A DNA stretch of 64,000 nucleotides from Kordiimonas marina (GCF_023006325.1 NZ_JAINDF010000001.1:550863-614862); one strand, 5' to 3'. Shown: positions 8,891 through 17,812, counted from the stretch's first letter. The notes: generated from the sequence alone by a model not told the origin. Numbers and translations: made by a program.

Positions 8891-8908
8891 GCTGAACGCT
8901 TGCTGAAC
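8891..8908 (-). promoter_or_regulatory. GTTCAGC direct repeat, period 11 bp (copy 3)
   Basis: GTTCAGC-N4-GTTCAGC on the minus strand, 54-71 bases before the ATG at 8837, followed by TTGTTTG and a TAGTAT-like -10. It shares heptamer, spacer and downstream flank with the copy at 7841-7858. Confidence 0.6.
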
Positions 8909-8924
8909 CCGCCCGTCAGGCAAG

Positions 8925-8955
8925 AGAAACCCCGGAAAGACGGACTTTCCGGGGT
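8925..8955 (-). terminator. rho-independent terminator of the pnt operon
   Basis: ACCCCGGAAAG (8929-8939) pairs with CTTTCCGGGGT (8945-8955) around a 5-base loop. On the minus strand the stem runs into TTTCTC. It lies 27 bases after the pntB stop codon. Confidence 0.8.
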
Positions 8956-8982
8956 GAAGGACTGATAAGTGTCTGCTCAAGC

Positions 8983-10401
8983 TCAGTGCAGCGCCTTGAC
9001 GATCTCTTCCGTCATCTTCTTGGCGTCCGAGAACAGCATCATGGTGTTGTCCCGGAAGAAGAGCTCGTTTTCGACACCCGCGTAGCCGGAGCCCATCGAG
9101 CGTTTGATGAACAGCACGGTCTTGGCCTTTTCGACATCGAGGACCGGCATCCCGAAGATCGGGCTTTGCGGGTCGGTCTTCGCGGCAGGGTTGGTGACAT
9201 CGTTGGCACCGATCACATAGGCGACATCGGCCTGCGCGAACTCGCTGTTGATGTCCTCAAGCTCGAACACTTCGTCATAGGGCACGTTGGCTTCAGCCAG
9301 CAGCACGTTCATATGCCCCGGCATCCGGCCTGCGACCGGGTGGATGGCATATTTCACCTCCACGCCTTCTGCCTTCAGCATATCCGCCATTTCCTTGAGC
9401 GCGTGCTGCGCCTGCGCCACCGCCATGCCGTAACCGGGCACGATGATGACCTTGGAAGCATTCTGCATGATGAAGGCGGCATCCTCGGCCGAGCCCCGCT
9501 TGACCGGTCGCTGTTCCGCACCGGCCACCGCAGCCGCAGTCGTGTCGGTCCCGAAACCGCCTAGGATGACGGAGATGAAGCTCCGGTTCATGCCTTTACA
9601 CATGATGTAGCTGAGGATCGCCCCCGATGAGCCCACAAGTGCCCCAGTGACGATAAGCGCGGTGTTATGGAGCGTGAAGCCGATACCAGCCGCCGCCCAG
9701 CCCGAATAGCTGTTGAGCATCGAGACCACCACCGGCATGTCCGCTCCGCCAATCGGGATGATAAGCAGGAAGCCGATTACAAAGCTGAGTGCGGTAATGA
9801 TCCAGAAGATCGGCACACCACCCACCATCGCGCCCTGGTCGGTAACAAACCAGGCCAGGCCGCCAATGATCCCGGCCGCGAACGCCAGGTTGATGAGATG
9901 GCGTGCCGGCAGCATGATCGGCGCGCCCGACATATTACCGTTTAGTTTCGCAAAGGCGATCACCGAGCCTGAGAAAGTGATGGCACCAATGGCGATCCCC
10001 AGGCTCATCTCGATCTTGGACGAGGTGAAAATCTGCCCCATGGCGTCGGCGATGCCGAAGGCCGAGGGGTGCAGGTAGGCGCTGGCGGCCACGCAGACGG
10101 CGGCGAGGCCGACAAGGCTGTGGAACGCGGCAACCAGCTGCGGCATCGCCGTCATGGCGATCTTGCGCGCGGTGACGAAGCCGATGCTGCCGCCGATGAC
10201 GATGGCGCCGATGATCCAGTCATAGGACACCACTTCGGGGTTCATGACCGTGGTAACGATGGCGATGATCATGCCGATCATGCCGAAGATATTGCCTTTG
10301 CGGCTGGTCTCCGGGCTCGAAAGCCCCCGAAGCGCCAGGATGAAAAGAACGGCAGCGACGAGATACGCGACGGCCGTCAGGTCGGCGTGAGCTTGTGTCA
10401 T
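8983..10401 (-). CDS. pntB: NAD(P) transhydrogenase subunit beta
   Basis: This is the NADP(H)-binding and membrane subunit of proton-translocating transhydrogenase, which reduces NADP+ with NADH using the proton gradient (472 aa, normal size). The first ~280 residues form the hydrophobic membrane domain (dII). The C-terminal ~180 residues form the soluble dIII domain, with V-P-G-Y-G-M-A-V-A-Q-A-Q, H-P-V-A-G-R-M-P-G-H-M-N-V-L-L-A-E-A and V-I-G-A-N-D-V-T-N-P-A as the NADP-binding signatures. It is the last gene of the pntAA-pntAB-pntB operon, 10 bases after pntAB, and is followed by a strong terminator. Confidence 0.97.
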   Translation of the reverse strand: MTQAHADLTAVAYLVAAVLFILALRGLSSPETSRKGNIFGMIGMIIAIVTTVMNPEVVSYDWIIGAIVIGGSIGFVTARKIAMTAMPQLVAAFHSLVGLAAVCVAASAYLHPSAFGIADAMGQIFTSSKIEMSLGIAIGAITFSGSVIAFAKLNGNMSGAPIMLPARHLINLAFAAGIIGGLAWFVTDQGAMVGGVPIFWIITALSFVIGFLLIIPIGGADMPVVVSMLNSYSGWAAAGIGFTLHNTALIVTGALVGSSGAILSYIMCKGMNRSFISVILGGFGTDTTAAAVAGAEQRPVKRGSAEDAAFIMQNASKVIIVPGYGMAVAQAQHALKEMADMLKAEGVEVKYAIHPVAGRMPGHMNVLLAEANVPYDEVFELEDINSEFAQADVAYVIGANDVTNPAAKTDPQSPIFGMPVLDVEKAKTVLFIKRSMGSGYAGVENELFFRDNTMMLFSDAKKMTEEIVKALH

Positions 10402-10411
10402 TCAGGCCTCC

Positions 10412-10708
10412 CTATTTCTTTTTCTTGTACATGGCGAGCATCCGCGCGGTCACGGCGAAACCGCCGAAGATATTGACCGCGGCAAGCCCGATGGCGATCG
10501 CCCCCAAAAGCTTGGAGATGCTGAAGCCTTCAGGCCCCGCAGCGATAAGCGCCCCGACGATGATCACGCTCGAGATGGCGTTGGTCACGCTCATCAAAGG
10601 CGTGTGCAGGGCGGGCGTCACCGACCAGACCACATAATAGCCGACGAAGATCGCCAGCACGAAGACGGTGAATTCCTGAATGAACGGATTAACCAGTATC
10701 TCATGCAT
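10412..10708 (-). CDS. pntAB: NAD(P) transhydrogenase alpha subunit, membrane part (PntAB)
   Basis: This 98-aa membrane protein corresponds to the C-terminal membrane segment of E. coli PntA. In many alphaproteobacteria (Rhodospirillum type) it is encoded separately. Three hydrophobic helices are visible (F-V-L-A-I-F-V-G-Y-Y-V-V-W, I-S-S-V-I-I-V-G-A-L-I-A, L-L-G-A-I-A-I-G-L-A-A-V-N-I-F-G-G-F). I chose the ATG at 10708 (MHEILVNPF) because GGAGG lies about 9 bases upstream inside the end of pntAA. The GTG at 10717 would sit directly on that site. It starts one base after the pntAA stop, so the two are probably translationally coupled. Confidence 0.95.
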   Translation of the reverse strand: MHEILVNPFIQEFTVFVLAIFVGYYVVWSVTPALHTPLMSVTNAISSVIIVGALIAAGPEGFSISKLLGAIAIGLAAVNIFGGFAVTARMLAMYKKKK

Positions 10709-10709
10709 C

Positions 10710-11840
10710 TTATTCACCCTCCTTCAGCCGGTCGTTCACGATGGCACCATCCTTGGTGACCAACGTGTCGGCGATGATCTGATCTTCGAAGTCGAAGACA
10801 AGCGCGCCTTCGGTCACGTGCGGCGTGATGAAATGAACCAGGTTGCGGGCATAAAGCGCCGAGCTATCGGCGGCGAGCCGCGACGGCACATTCTTGTGCC
10901 CGATGATCTTGACGCCGAAGGCTTCGACCACCTCACCGGGTTTCGACAGTTCGCAGTTGCCGCCGGATTCCACGGCGAGATCGACGATCACGCTGCCCGG
11001 CTTCATGGTCTTGACCATGTCCTCGGTGATGAGGACCGGCGCCTTGCGGCCCGGGATGAGCGCGGTGGTGATGACGATATCCTGCTTGGTCAGCGTTTCG
11101 GCGATCAGGGCCGCCTGCTTGGCCTTATATTCGTCGCTCATTTCCTTGGCGTAGCCGCCTTCGGTTTCCGCGGCCTTGGTTTCCTCATCCTCGACCATGA
11201 CGAACTTGCCGCCGAGGGATTCCACCTGTTCCTTGGCCACCGGGCGCACATCGGTCGCACTGACGATAGCCCCGAGGCGCTTGGCGGTGGCGATGGCCTG
11301 AAGCCCGGCGACACCGGCCCCCATGATCATCACCTTGGCAGGCGGCACGGTCCCTGCCGCCGTCATCATCATCGGAAAAGCGCGGCCATATTCATAGGCT
11401 GCATCGAGAACCGCCTTATAGCCCGCGAGGTTGGACTGGCTTGAGAGCACGTCCATGGTCTGCGCCCGGGTAATACGGGGCACGAACTCCATCGCGAACG
11501 CCATAAGCCCGGCATCGGCATAGGCCTTTATCCGGCCCCGTTCCTGGAATGGATTGAGGATGGCGATAAGCGCCGCGCCCTTCTTGGCCTTGGCAGCATC
11601 GGCTGCCTCCAGCCCCTGGACTGACAGGATGACATCGGCATCCTTCAAGGTCGTTTCCAGGTCGGGGTCGATAATCGCGCCCGCGCCCGTATAGGCACTG
11701 TCCGGTATATGGGCCAAGGCGCCGGCGCAGGTTTCCACCGACACTTCGAAGCCCAGGCCTTTCAGTTTCTTGACTGTTTCGGGGGTAGCCGCAACACGCT
11801 TTTCAGCGTCCCGCCCTTCCCGAAGAACCGCAAGTTTCAT
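10710..11840 (-). CDS. pntAA: NAD(P) transhydrogenase alpha subunit, soluble NAD-binding part (PntAA)
   Basis: This is the cytoplasmic NAD(H)-binding dI component of the transhydrogenase, 376 aa. Visible features are the N-terminal E-K-R-V-A-A-T-P-E-T segment, the R-I-T-R-A-Q-T-M-D-V-L-S-S-Q loop that contacts NADP domain III, the nucleotide fold M-I-M-G-A-G-V-A-G-L-Q-A, and the mobile-loop region after it. It is homologous to alanine dehydrogenase, but the following membrane subunits make transhydrogenase certain. It is the first gene of the operon, and a 245-base divergent promoter region separates it from the response regulator. Confidence 0.97.
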   Translation of the reverse strand: MKLAVLREGRDAEKRVAATPETVKKLKGLGFEVSVETCAGALAHIPDSAYTGAGAIIDPDLETTLKDADVILSVQGLEAADAAKAKKGAALIAILNPFQERGRIKAYADAGLMAFAMEFVPRITRAQTMDVLSSQSNLAGYKAVLDAAYEYGRAFPMMMTAAGTVPPAKVMIMGAGVAGLQAIATAKRLGAIVSATDVRPVAKEQVESLGGKFVMVEDEETKAAETEGGYAKEMSDEYKAKQAALIAETLTKQDIVITTALIPGRKAPVLITEDMVKTMKPGSVIVDLAVESGGNCELSKPGEVVEAFGVKIIGHKNVPSRLAADSSALYARNLVHFITPHVTEGALVFDFEDQIIADTLVTKDGAIVNDRLKEGE

Positions 11841-12085
11841 CAGAAACTCTCCCTGAGAAAGTTAATAAACAACTCTACTTCAGGCATCCCGGCCAAATCA
11901 CCCTGCGGTGTTTTGTTGTCTTTGCCCCTATGGGCCGTCCTACCCTTCGCGAAAAAGGTAGCGCATATGTGAATTTGAGCAAGATAATTTCACGAAGGGG
12001 TTCGAGATCGATAAAATTTTAGCTTTTCCTTTTTGTTAAGAGTGTCCTGAAATGATACAGGTCGAATCGCACACGGGGGTTGCAT

Positions 12086-13525
12086 ATGTCCGGACGCCGG
12101 GTCCTGATCGTTGAGGACGAACTGACACAGATCACGCTGCTTCAAGGCGTGGTCCAACGTGCCGGTTTTCTGGTCGAAACCGCCATGAACGGCCCCGATG
12201 CGGTGGCCCGCCTCAATGACGTCAAGGCCCCCACCGTCGATGTCGTGCTCCTGGACCTTGTCATGCCCGGCATGGACGGCATCAAGGTGCTGGAAACGGT
12301 CCGCCCCAGGCACCCGGCGCTGCCGGTGGTGATGCTCACCGCCCAGTCCTCCATCAACACGGTGGTGGACGCCATGCGCGCCGGTGCCAATGACTTTATC
12401 GTCAAACCCGCCAGCGCCGAGCGCATCCGGAGCGCGCTGGAAGCCGCGCTCAAGACCAGCGACCTGGTCGGTGAAATCGGTCCGATGCAGGCCAGCATGC
12501 AGGGCGGCGGTTTCGACAGCCTCGTCGGCACAAGCCACGGCATGACCCGGGCTGCGGCGCTTGCGAAAAAAGCGGCGCGCTCAGCGATCCCGGTCCTCAT
12601 CGAAGGGGAGTCCGGTGTCGGTAAGGAAGTCTTCGCCCGCGCCATCCATCAGGCCAGTGCCCGCAAGGCTAAACCTTTCGTCGCGGTGAACTGCGGCGCG
12701 ATCCCGGAAAACCTGGTTGAAAGCATTCTGTTCGGTCATGAAAAAGGCGCCTTCACCGGCGCCACCGAAAAACGCATCGGTAAATTCCAGGAAGCCGATG
12801 GCGGCACCCTGTTCCTCGATGAGGTCGGCGAACTGCCGCTTGACGTCCAGGTCAAGCTTCTGCGCGCCCTGCAGGAAAAGGAAATCGACCCGGTCGGCGG
12901 CCGGAACAGCATCAAGGTCGATATCCGGATCATTTCGGCAACCAACCGGAACCTGTCGGACCGGGTGGCCGAAGGCGCCTTCCGCGAGGACCTTTATTAC
13001 CGGCTGAATGTTTACCCGATCACGCTGCCGCCCCTTAGGGACCGCGCGAGCGACATCCCGGCGCTGACCGAACATTTCCTGAAACAGATTACCGCCATGG
13101 AGGACGTGCCCCGGCGCCAGATCACGCCGGAGGCTTTGGGGCTCCTCGCGCACTATAGCTGGCCCGGCAACATCCGGCAGCTTCAGAACGCGCTTTTCCG
13201 CGCCGTTATCCTGTCGGACAGCGACTGGCTGACCCCGGCCGACTTCCCGCATCTTTCCGGCACGCGCCCCGATAGTGCCGATACTGGCCTTCAGGGGACC
13301 GTGGTCGCCATGTCCCCGGTGGCCCGCCCCGGTGAAGGCGATGCCACAATGCTGCCGCTTGAGGACGCTAGTGGTAATATCCAGACGCTGGCCACGCTCG
13401 AAGCCGCCATCATCGCCGCTGCGCTTGAAAAATACAGCGGCCGCATGGCAGAGGTTGCGCGCAGGCTTGGCATCGGACGCTCGACCCTGTATCGAAAGGT
13501 TGCTGAATACAGGCTCGACACATAA
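12086..13525 (+). CDS. sigma-54-dependent response regulator (NtrC family)
   Basis: This is a transcription activator for sigma-54 promoters, 479 aa. The receiver domain (residues 1-125) has acidic residues E10/D11 and a phospho-acceptor D57 in L-L-D-L-V-M-P-G-M-D-G. The AAA+ domain has the Walker A G-E-S-G-V-G-K-E near 172, the GAFTGA loop that touches sigma-54, Walker B L-F-L-D-E-V-G-E-L, and the R-finger region. A C-terminal Fis-type helix-turn-helix (A-R-R-L-G-I-G-R-S-T-L-Y-R-K) completes it. I chose the ATG at 12086 because GGGGG lies 6 bases upstream; an in-frame TTG at 12080 is less likely. No histidine kinase is adjacent. murI follows after 22 bases. Confidence 0.93.
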   Translation: MSGRRVLIVEDELTQITLLQGVVQRAGFLVETAMNGPDAVARLNDVKAPTVDVVLLDLVMPGMDGIKVLETVRPRHPALPVVMLTAQSSINTVVDAMRAGANDFIVKPASAERIRSALEAALKTSDLVGEIGPMQASMQGGGFDSLVGTSHGMTRAAALAKKAARSAIPVLIEGESGVGKEVFARAIHQASARKAKPFVAVNCGAIPENLVESILFGHEKGAFTGATEKRIGKFQEADGGTLFLDEVGELPLDVQVKLLRALQEKEIDPVGGRNSIKVDIRIISATNRNLSDRVAEGAFREDLYYRLNVYPITLPPLRDRASDIPALTEHFLKQITAMEDVPRRQITPEALGLLAHYSWPGNIRQLQNALFRAVILSDSDWLTPADFPHLSGTRPDSADTGLQGTVVAMSPVARPGEGDATMLPLEDASGNIQTLATLEAAIIAAALEKYSGRMAEVARRLGIGRSTLYRKVAEYRLDT

Positions 13526-13547
13526 GCAAACCGGCAAAGGGGCAGAC

Positions 13548-14405
13548 ATGATTGGCGTTTTCGATTCCGGCTCGGGCGGCCTGACCATTCTGGATGCCCT
13601 TCACAAGCGCCTGCCCGACCAGGATTTCCTGTATCTTGGCGACCATGCCAACGCGCCCTATGGCCACAGGGGCAGCGACCAGATCGTCACGCTGACCCGC
13701 AACGCTGTCGATACCCTGATGCAGGCCGGGTGCAGGCTTGTCATCATCGCCTGCAACACCGCCGCCTCCGTCGCCCTCAGGACCCTCCAGCAGACCTGGC
13801 TGCCCACTGCCTACCCGGAAAGGCGCATCCTCGGTGTGCTTGTACCGATGGTCGAAGCCATGACCGGCGTGCCCTGGTCCCAAGAACACCCTGAGGAGCA
13901 TCCGGGCGCAGGCAAGCGCGAAGACCGCACCATCGCCCTTTTCGCTACCCGCAAAACCGTGGAAAGCGGCGCCTATGTCGAGGAGGTGTGCAAGCGCGCG
14001 CCGCACCTCAAGCTGATCCAGAAAGCCTGCCCCGGCCTTGTCGACGCCATCGAAGGTGGCGCGGGCACCCGTCCGATGAACGGCCTTGTCGACGGCTTCG
14101 TCGCCGAAATGCTCGATGCGGCAGGTGGCGCCCCCGATGCAGCACTTCTGGGCTGCACCCACTTCCCGCTGGTGGAAAACGCCTTCCGCGCCGCCCTTCC
14201 GGCCACGACCGAGCTTTATTCCCAGCCCGACATTGTCGCCGCCTCGCTTGCCGCCTATCTGGACCGGCACCCGGAATTCAGGGAAACGGGAACCGGCGAG
14301 ATCCAGCTTCTGACCACGGGCCGCCCGGCGGATGTCACGGCCGCCAGCGCCTACCTGCCCGACCATCTGAGCCGGTTTGAAAGCGCCGCCAGGTTGAAGG
14401 ACTGA
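13548..14405 (+). CDS. murI: glutamate racemase
   Basis: Interconverts L- and D-glutamate in the cytoplasm to supply D-Glu for peptidoglycan (285 aa). The active-site blocks are present: G-V-F-D-S-G-S-G-G near residues 3-11, catalytic Cys69 in A-C-N-T-A-A, and Cys203 in G-C-T-H-F-P. A hydrophilic insertion rich in Pro, Glu and His (about residues 108-125) is unusual. The frame is open for 91 codons upstream, overlapping the end of the response regulator, but I start at 13548 where AAAGGGG precedes the ATG. The 22-base gap makes it co-transcribed with the regulator gene. Confidence 0.93.
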   Translation: MIGVFDSGSGGLTILDALHKRLPDQDFLYLGDHANAPYGHRGSDQIVTLTRNAVDTLMQAGCRLVIIACNTAASVALRTLQQTWLPTAYPERRILGVLVPMVEAMTGVPWSQEHPEEHPGAGKREDRTIALFATRKTVESGAYVEEVCKRAPHLKLIQKACPGLVDAIEGGAGTRPMNGLVDGFVAEMLDAAGGAPDAALLGCTHFPLVENAFRAALPATTELYSQPDIVAASLAAYLDRHPEFRETGTGEIQLLTTGRPADVTAASAYLPDHLSRFESAARLKD

Positions 14406-14555
14406 CGCCCCTTCCCGGGCGCCCACTCATCCCCCAAAGACGAATTCGAGCTATGCATTTATGCATACTTCCAGACCCGGGCGTGCCTTCCCATGTCATA
14501 TATCCAGCGCGGGTGACAGTCGCACCCGCCCATCATGACAGCAGGGAGACACTCC

Positions 14556-15212
14556 ATGGATTTTTACTGGATGAGCGGCAGTCCGTTTGCCTGGCGGGCA
14601 ATGCTCGCGCTTGAGATCAAAGGCGCGGATTATACCGCCCACGAAGTTCACCTCAGCAAGGGCGACACGCAAACGCCGGAATTTCTGGCCATGAACCCGC
14701 GCGGCAAGGTGCCTGTGCTGAAGGATGGCGACCGCGTGATTTATGAATCGAACGCGATTATCGCTTACCTTGAGCATAAATACCCCAATCCGTCGCTTCT
14801 GGGCGAGGACGCCGGTGAGATCGCGCTGATCCACCAGCGCGCCGAGGAACTGAACAGCTATCTGGTGCCGCAGGTCGGCCCGCTCGCCCGCTTCCTTTTC
14901 CGGGAAGACCCGACCGTGACGCCGGAAATGATTAAAGCCGCGGGCAATGCCATCACCGATGAGTTCGGCGGGGCGGCACGCTGGCTGGAAGAAAGCGACT
15001 TTCTGGCGGGTGACCGGCCGACCCTGCCGGACCTGATCCTCTATCCCTACGCTGCACTGATCGAACGGGTGGTCCAGCATCCGAAGGCAGACATGATCCC
15101 GTTTGGCATGTTGCCCTACGCTGACAAACTGCCCGTCCTTGAAGCCTGGCGCCAGCGGATCGAAGCCCTGCCCGGGTATGACAAAACCTATCCGACCCAC
15201 TGGCGCAGCTAG
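14556..15212 (+). CDS. glutathione S-transferase family protein
   Basis: Soluble 218-aa protein of the GST fold. The N-terminal thioredoxin-like domain (residues 1-78) contains the S-G-S-P-F-A-W-R-A start, the cis-Pro V-P-V-L and the E-S-N-A-I-I-A-Y-L-E motif that binds the gamma-glutamyl part of glutathione. The all-helical C-terminal domain follows, with F-L-A-G-D-R-P-T-L-P-D-L. The substrate is unknown; conjugation, dehalogenation or isomerisation are all possible for this family. I chose the ATG at 14556 because GGGAG lies 7 bases before it. A terminator follows at 15230. Confidence 0.9.
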   Translation: MDFYWMSGSPFAWRAMLALEIKGADYTAHEVHLSKGDTQTPEFLAMNPRGKVPVLKDGDRVIYESNAIIAYLEHKYPNPSLLGEDAGEIALIHQRAEELNSYLVPQVGPLARFLFREDPTVTPEMIKAAGNAITDEFGGAARWLEESDFLAGDRPTLPDLILYPYAALIERVVQHPKADMIPFGMLPYADKLPVLEAWRQRIEALPGYDKTYPTHWRS

Positions 15213-15229
15213 GCGCCTCTCTCCCCTTC

Positions 15230-15259
15230 AAGGCCGGCACACCATTGCCGGCCTTTTTT
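15230..15259 (+). terminator. rho-independent terminator after the GST gene
   Basis: AAGGCCGGCA (15230-15239) pairs perfectly with TGCCGGCCTT (15246-15255) around a 6-base loop, followed by TTTTTT. Confidence 0.92.
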
Positions 15260-15375
15260 CTCTGCTCCCCCCTCAGGCGGCCTGCTTGACGCCCTTCCTG
15301 AAGGCTCGGTATAGTTGTCCCATAACAAGTGAGGCAAACCTCGAATGTTTGCCCACGAGAGCGAGGAAAAGAATA

Positions 15376-16503
15376 ATGATCAACAGCCTACTTGCGTCCA
15401 TCGCGCTTCTGGCGGCGGTGGAAATACCGGCGGATGCACCCGCAAATGCCCCGGCGCCGATTGCCGCCCCCAACCCAGTCACCGAAAATGCCCAGGCCGT
15501 CTATCTGGCCGACGACGCCGCGAAAGCGCGTGGGCACCGCAGCGAACTGGCGGTCTTGGGCACCGCGCACCTGTCGCACCTGCCCAAGGATTTCGACTTC
15601 AACCGCTTTGACCCGCTTCTGGCGCGGCTCAAGGCCTGGGGCCCCGACCGTATCACCATCGAGGCCATCTCCGGCGCCCAGTGCGACTATCTGCGCGCCC
15701 ACGCCTTCGCCTACCCCGGCACGGCCGATGACTATTGCCCGGACCCCACCGCCGCACGCAAGGCCCTTGGCGTGACCGGGGCGGAAGCCGAAGAAAGGAT
15801 CGCCCATATTCTGGCCACCAAGTTCCCTGACCGACCGGCCAGCGTGCGCCGGCAACTGGCCGCCCTGTTCCTCGCCGATGGCGATCCGTCATCGGCAATG
15901 GTCCAGTGGTTCAGGCTGCCCCCGGACGAGCGCAAAGCCGCGGATGGCCTGACGCCCGCACTGGCCAGCAATCTGGACAAGCGTCTCAGCTATCATAATG
16001 AGAATGTCAGCATTGGGGCCAAGCTGGCAGCGGCACTCAAGCTGGACCGGGTCTATCCGATCGACGACCATGTCGGCGAGGCCTCCGGCAAAGTGATCGA
16101 CCAGAAGCTGTTCGGGCAGGTAATGCAGAAGATCTGGAACAATGACTGGGTCAAAATCCGCCTTGCCGCCAACAAGGACTGGGACAAACGGATCGCCACC
16201 GACCCCAAGACCAGCGTACTGGCCTGGTACCGGCAGATGAACTCACCCGAAGAAGCCCGCCGCGCGGTCGCCAGCGACTTTGGCGCTGCCGCCGGGTCCA
16301 ACGACCCTCACGGCGTCGGCCGCAACTATCTGGCCTATTGGGAAACCCGGAACATGTATATGGCCGCCAGCATCCGCCAGGTGCTGGGTGATGGCCACCG
16401 GGTACTTGCCATCGTCGGAGCGTCCCATAAACCCTATTTCGAACGCTATCTGGGGGTCAGCAGCGACCTGAAGATTGTGGATATCGAGCCCCTGCTGAGG
16501 TGA
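15376..16503 (+). CDS. DUF5694-like secreted protein (TraB/PrgY-like)
   Basis: This is a 375-aa exported protein. The signal peptide is MINSLLASIA...EIPADAP. The mature part begins with E-L-A-V-L-G-T-A-H-L-S-H-L (a G-T-x-H motif as in TraB/Pantothenate-lyase-like folds) and ends with V-L-A-I-V-G-A-S-H-K-P-Y-F, the second conserved His block. These match the DUF5694 family as I recall it; its activity is not established, and a metal-dependent hydrolase is one possibility. The ATG at 15376 is preceded by GAGG and starts the signal peptide; the open frame continues upstream but overlaps the GST gene and the terminator. Confidence 0.75.
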   Translation: MINSLLASIALLAAVEIPADAPANAPAPIAAPNPVTENAQAVYLADDAAKARGHRSELAVLGTAHLSHLPKDFDFNRFDPLLARLKAWGPDRITIEAISGAQCDYLRAHAFAYPGTADDYCPDPTAARKALGVTGAEAEERIAHILATKFPDRPASVRRQLAALFLADGDPSSAMVQWFRLPPDERKAADGLTPALASNLDKRLSYHNENVSIGAKLAAALKLDRVYPIDDHVGEASGKVIDQKLFGQVMQKIWNNDWVKIRLAANKDWDKRIATDPKTSVLAWYRQMNSPEEARRAVASDFGAAAGSNDPHGVGRNYLAYWETRNMYMAASIRQVLGDGHRVLAIVGASHKPYFERYLGVSSDLKIVDIEPLLR

Positions 16504-16639
16504 AAGGCAGCCCACTATGCGGGCAGGGTCTGGTAGACCCGCCCCTCTAGGGCAGCAAAGAGTTCCCCTGATTTAACATTGTCACCCCCGCCTCCGGGGT
16601 TGTACAAATGAGGGCCATGACACAGGGGACTTACCTGCC

Positions 16640-17128
16640 ATGACGCTGCCGGAACAGTCATCTTCCACTGAGACTAAGGCGGATGTCCATCTGTTCCGGA
16701 CGCCCGCCGAAGCCCGTGCGCTCGCGACCGAGCTTTCAAGACTTGCCCCTAACCCGGCCGCTGTGGAAACCGGTCTGTTTGAGCTGTTCATAAACGCCAT
16801 TGAGCACGGAAACCTTGCCATCGGGCATATTGAAAAGCGCCGATTGCTTGAAGAAGACCGGCTTCTTGAGGCAATCGAAGCCCGGCTTGCGGCCCCGCCA
16901 TACGGCGCACGTCAGGTTCGGGTTGAGGTCATACAGACCGACAAGGAACTCCGGTTCACCATCCGGGATGAAGGGACGGGATTCGACTGGAAAGCCTTCG
17001 AAGGGGGGCCTCAGGGTACCCTCGACGAACAGCATGGACGGGGGATCATGATCGCCCGCCGGCTCGCCTTTTCGCGCCTGGATTTCAGCGGAACCGGAAG
17101 TTGCGTCACTGCGGCGGTTTTTCTCTGA
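16640..17128 (+). CDS. RsbW-like anti-sigma factor / histidine-kinase-like ATPase
   Basis: Small cytoplasmic ATP-binding protein of 162 aa with the GHKL fold used by serine kinases of partner-switch systems. The N box is F-E-L-F-I-N-A-I-E-H-G-N (Asn near residue 54), then R-D-E-G-T-G-F-D-W (G1 box) and G-R-G-I-M-I-A-R (G2 box). It has no receiver or sensor domain. In the family it phosphorylates a Ser in a STAS protein and binds a sigma factor or response partner. A STAS protein is encoded 1.8 kb downstream (18974), with a PAS protein and chemoreceptor between, so I infer one signalling unit. Confidence 0.85.
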   Translation: MTLPEQSSSTETKADVHLFRTPAEARALATELSRLAPNPAAVETGLFELFINAIEHGNLAIGHIEKRRLLEEDRLLEAIEARLAAPPYGARQVRVEVIQTDKELRFTIRDEGTGFDWKAFEGGPQGTLDEQHGRGIMIARRLAFSRLDFSGTGSCVTAAVFL

Positions 17129-17243
17129 TTGCATAGCTACGCGGTAAACGGTTTTTTCAGGGTTTTCTGATCTTATGGTCGTTTCATGGTGCAGAGTGTT
17201 GTTCGGAGTTTTTCAAACATCACGATAAAGATTCGAGGGATTG

Positions 17244-17771
17244 ATGAGCACACAAGAGAAATCGATAACGGGGGTCGAGGTCTTCTTTGATGCCAATGAC
17301 ATCATCGTCTCAAAAACCAACCTCAAGGGACACATTACCTATGCCAATGACGTGTTCCTGGATATTGCCGGCTATACCGAGGAGGAGGTTCTCGGCAAAC
17401 CCCACAGCCTGATCCGGCACCCCAAGATGCCGCGATGCGTCTTTAAACTCCTGTGGGACACGATCCAGGCAGGCGACGAAATTTTCGCCTACGTCATCAA
17501 CCGCGCCAAAAACGGTGATCATTACTGGGTTCTGGCCCATGTCACGCCGTCCTACGACAGCGCGAGCCAAATGGTCGGTTTTCATTCCAACCGCAGGGTC
17601 GCCAACCGGGACACGCTCACGGACGTGATCATCCCGCTTTATGACGAGCTGTTGGCCACCGAACAGGCGGGCGACCGCAAAAGCGGGCTTGAGGCTTCGA
17701 CGCGCAAGCTGACCGAGTTCCTGAGCGCCAAGAATATGACGGCGAACCAATATTTCCTGTCTCTGGCCTGA
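17244..17771 (+). CDS. PAS-domain sensor protein (Aer-like, soluble)
   Basis: This 175-aa protein is essentially one PAS domain with a C-terminal helical tail. The PAS core has I-T-Y-A-N-D-V-F-L-D-I-A-G-Y, L-G-K-P-H-S-L-I-R-H-P-K-M-P, and Y-W-V-L-A-H-V-T-P. This is the variant found in Aer and related redox chemoreceptors, where it binds FAD. No membrane segment or output domain is present. The chemoreceptor at 17813 follows by 41 bases and lacks its own sensory domain, so the two proteins probably act together as a split receptor. The ATG at 17244 has GAGGG close upstream; a TTG at 17241 overlaps it. Confidence 0.88.
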   Translation: MSTQEKSITGVEVFFDANDIIVSKTNLKGHITYANDVFLDIAGYTEEEVLGKPHSLIRHPKMPRCVFKLLWDTIQAGDEIFAYVINRAKNGDHYWVLAHVTPSYDSASQMVGFHSNRRVANRDTLTDVIIPLYDELLATEQAGDRKSGLEASTRKLTEFLSAKNMTANQYFLSLA

Positions 17772-17812
17772 GCCACAGACAGAGCCCAAATTTCAGACGA
17801 TAGGATTCCCCC

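Noticed and set aside
13275-13547. N-terminal extension of murI
   Set aside because: It overlaps the regulator's coding sequence in another frame; MurI starts at its active-site motif at 13548 with a good ribosome-binding site.
12581-13588. 335-codon open frame antisense to the sigma-54 regulator and murI start
   Set aside because: Overlaps two well-supported genes and has no recognisable domain.
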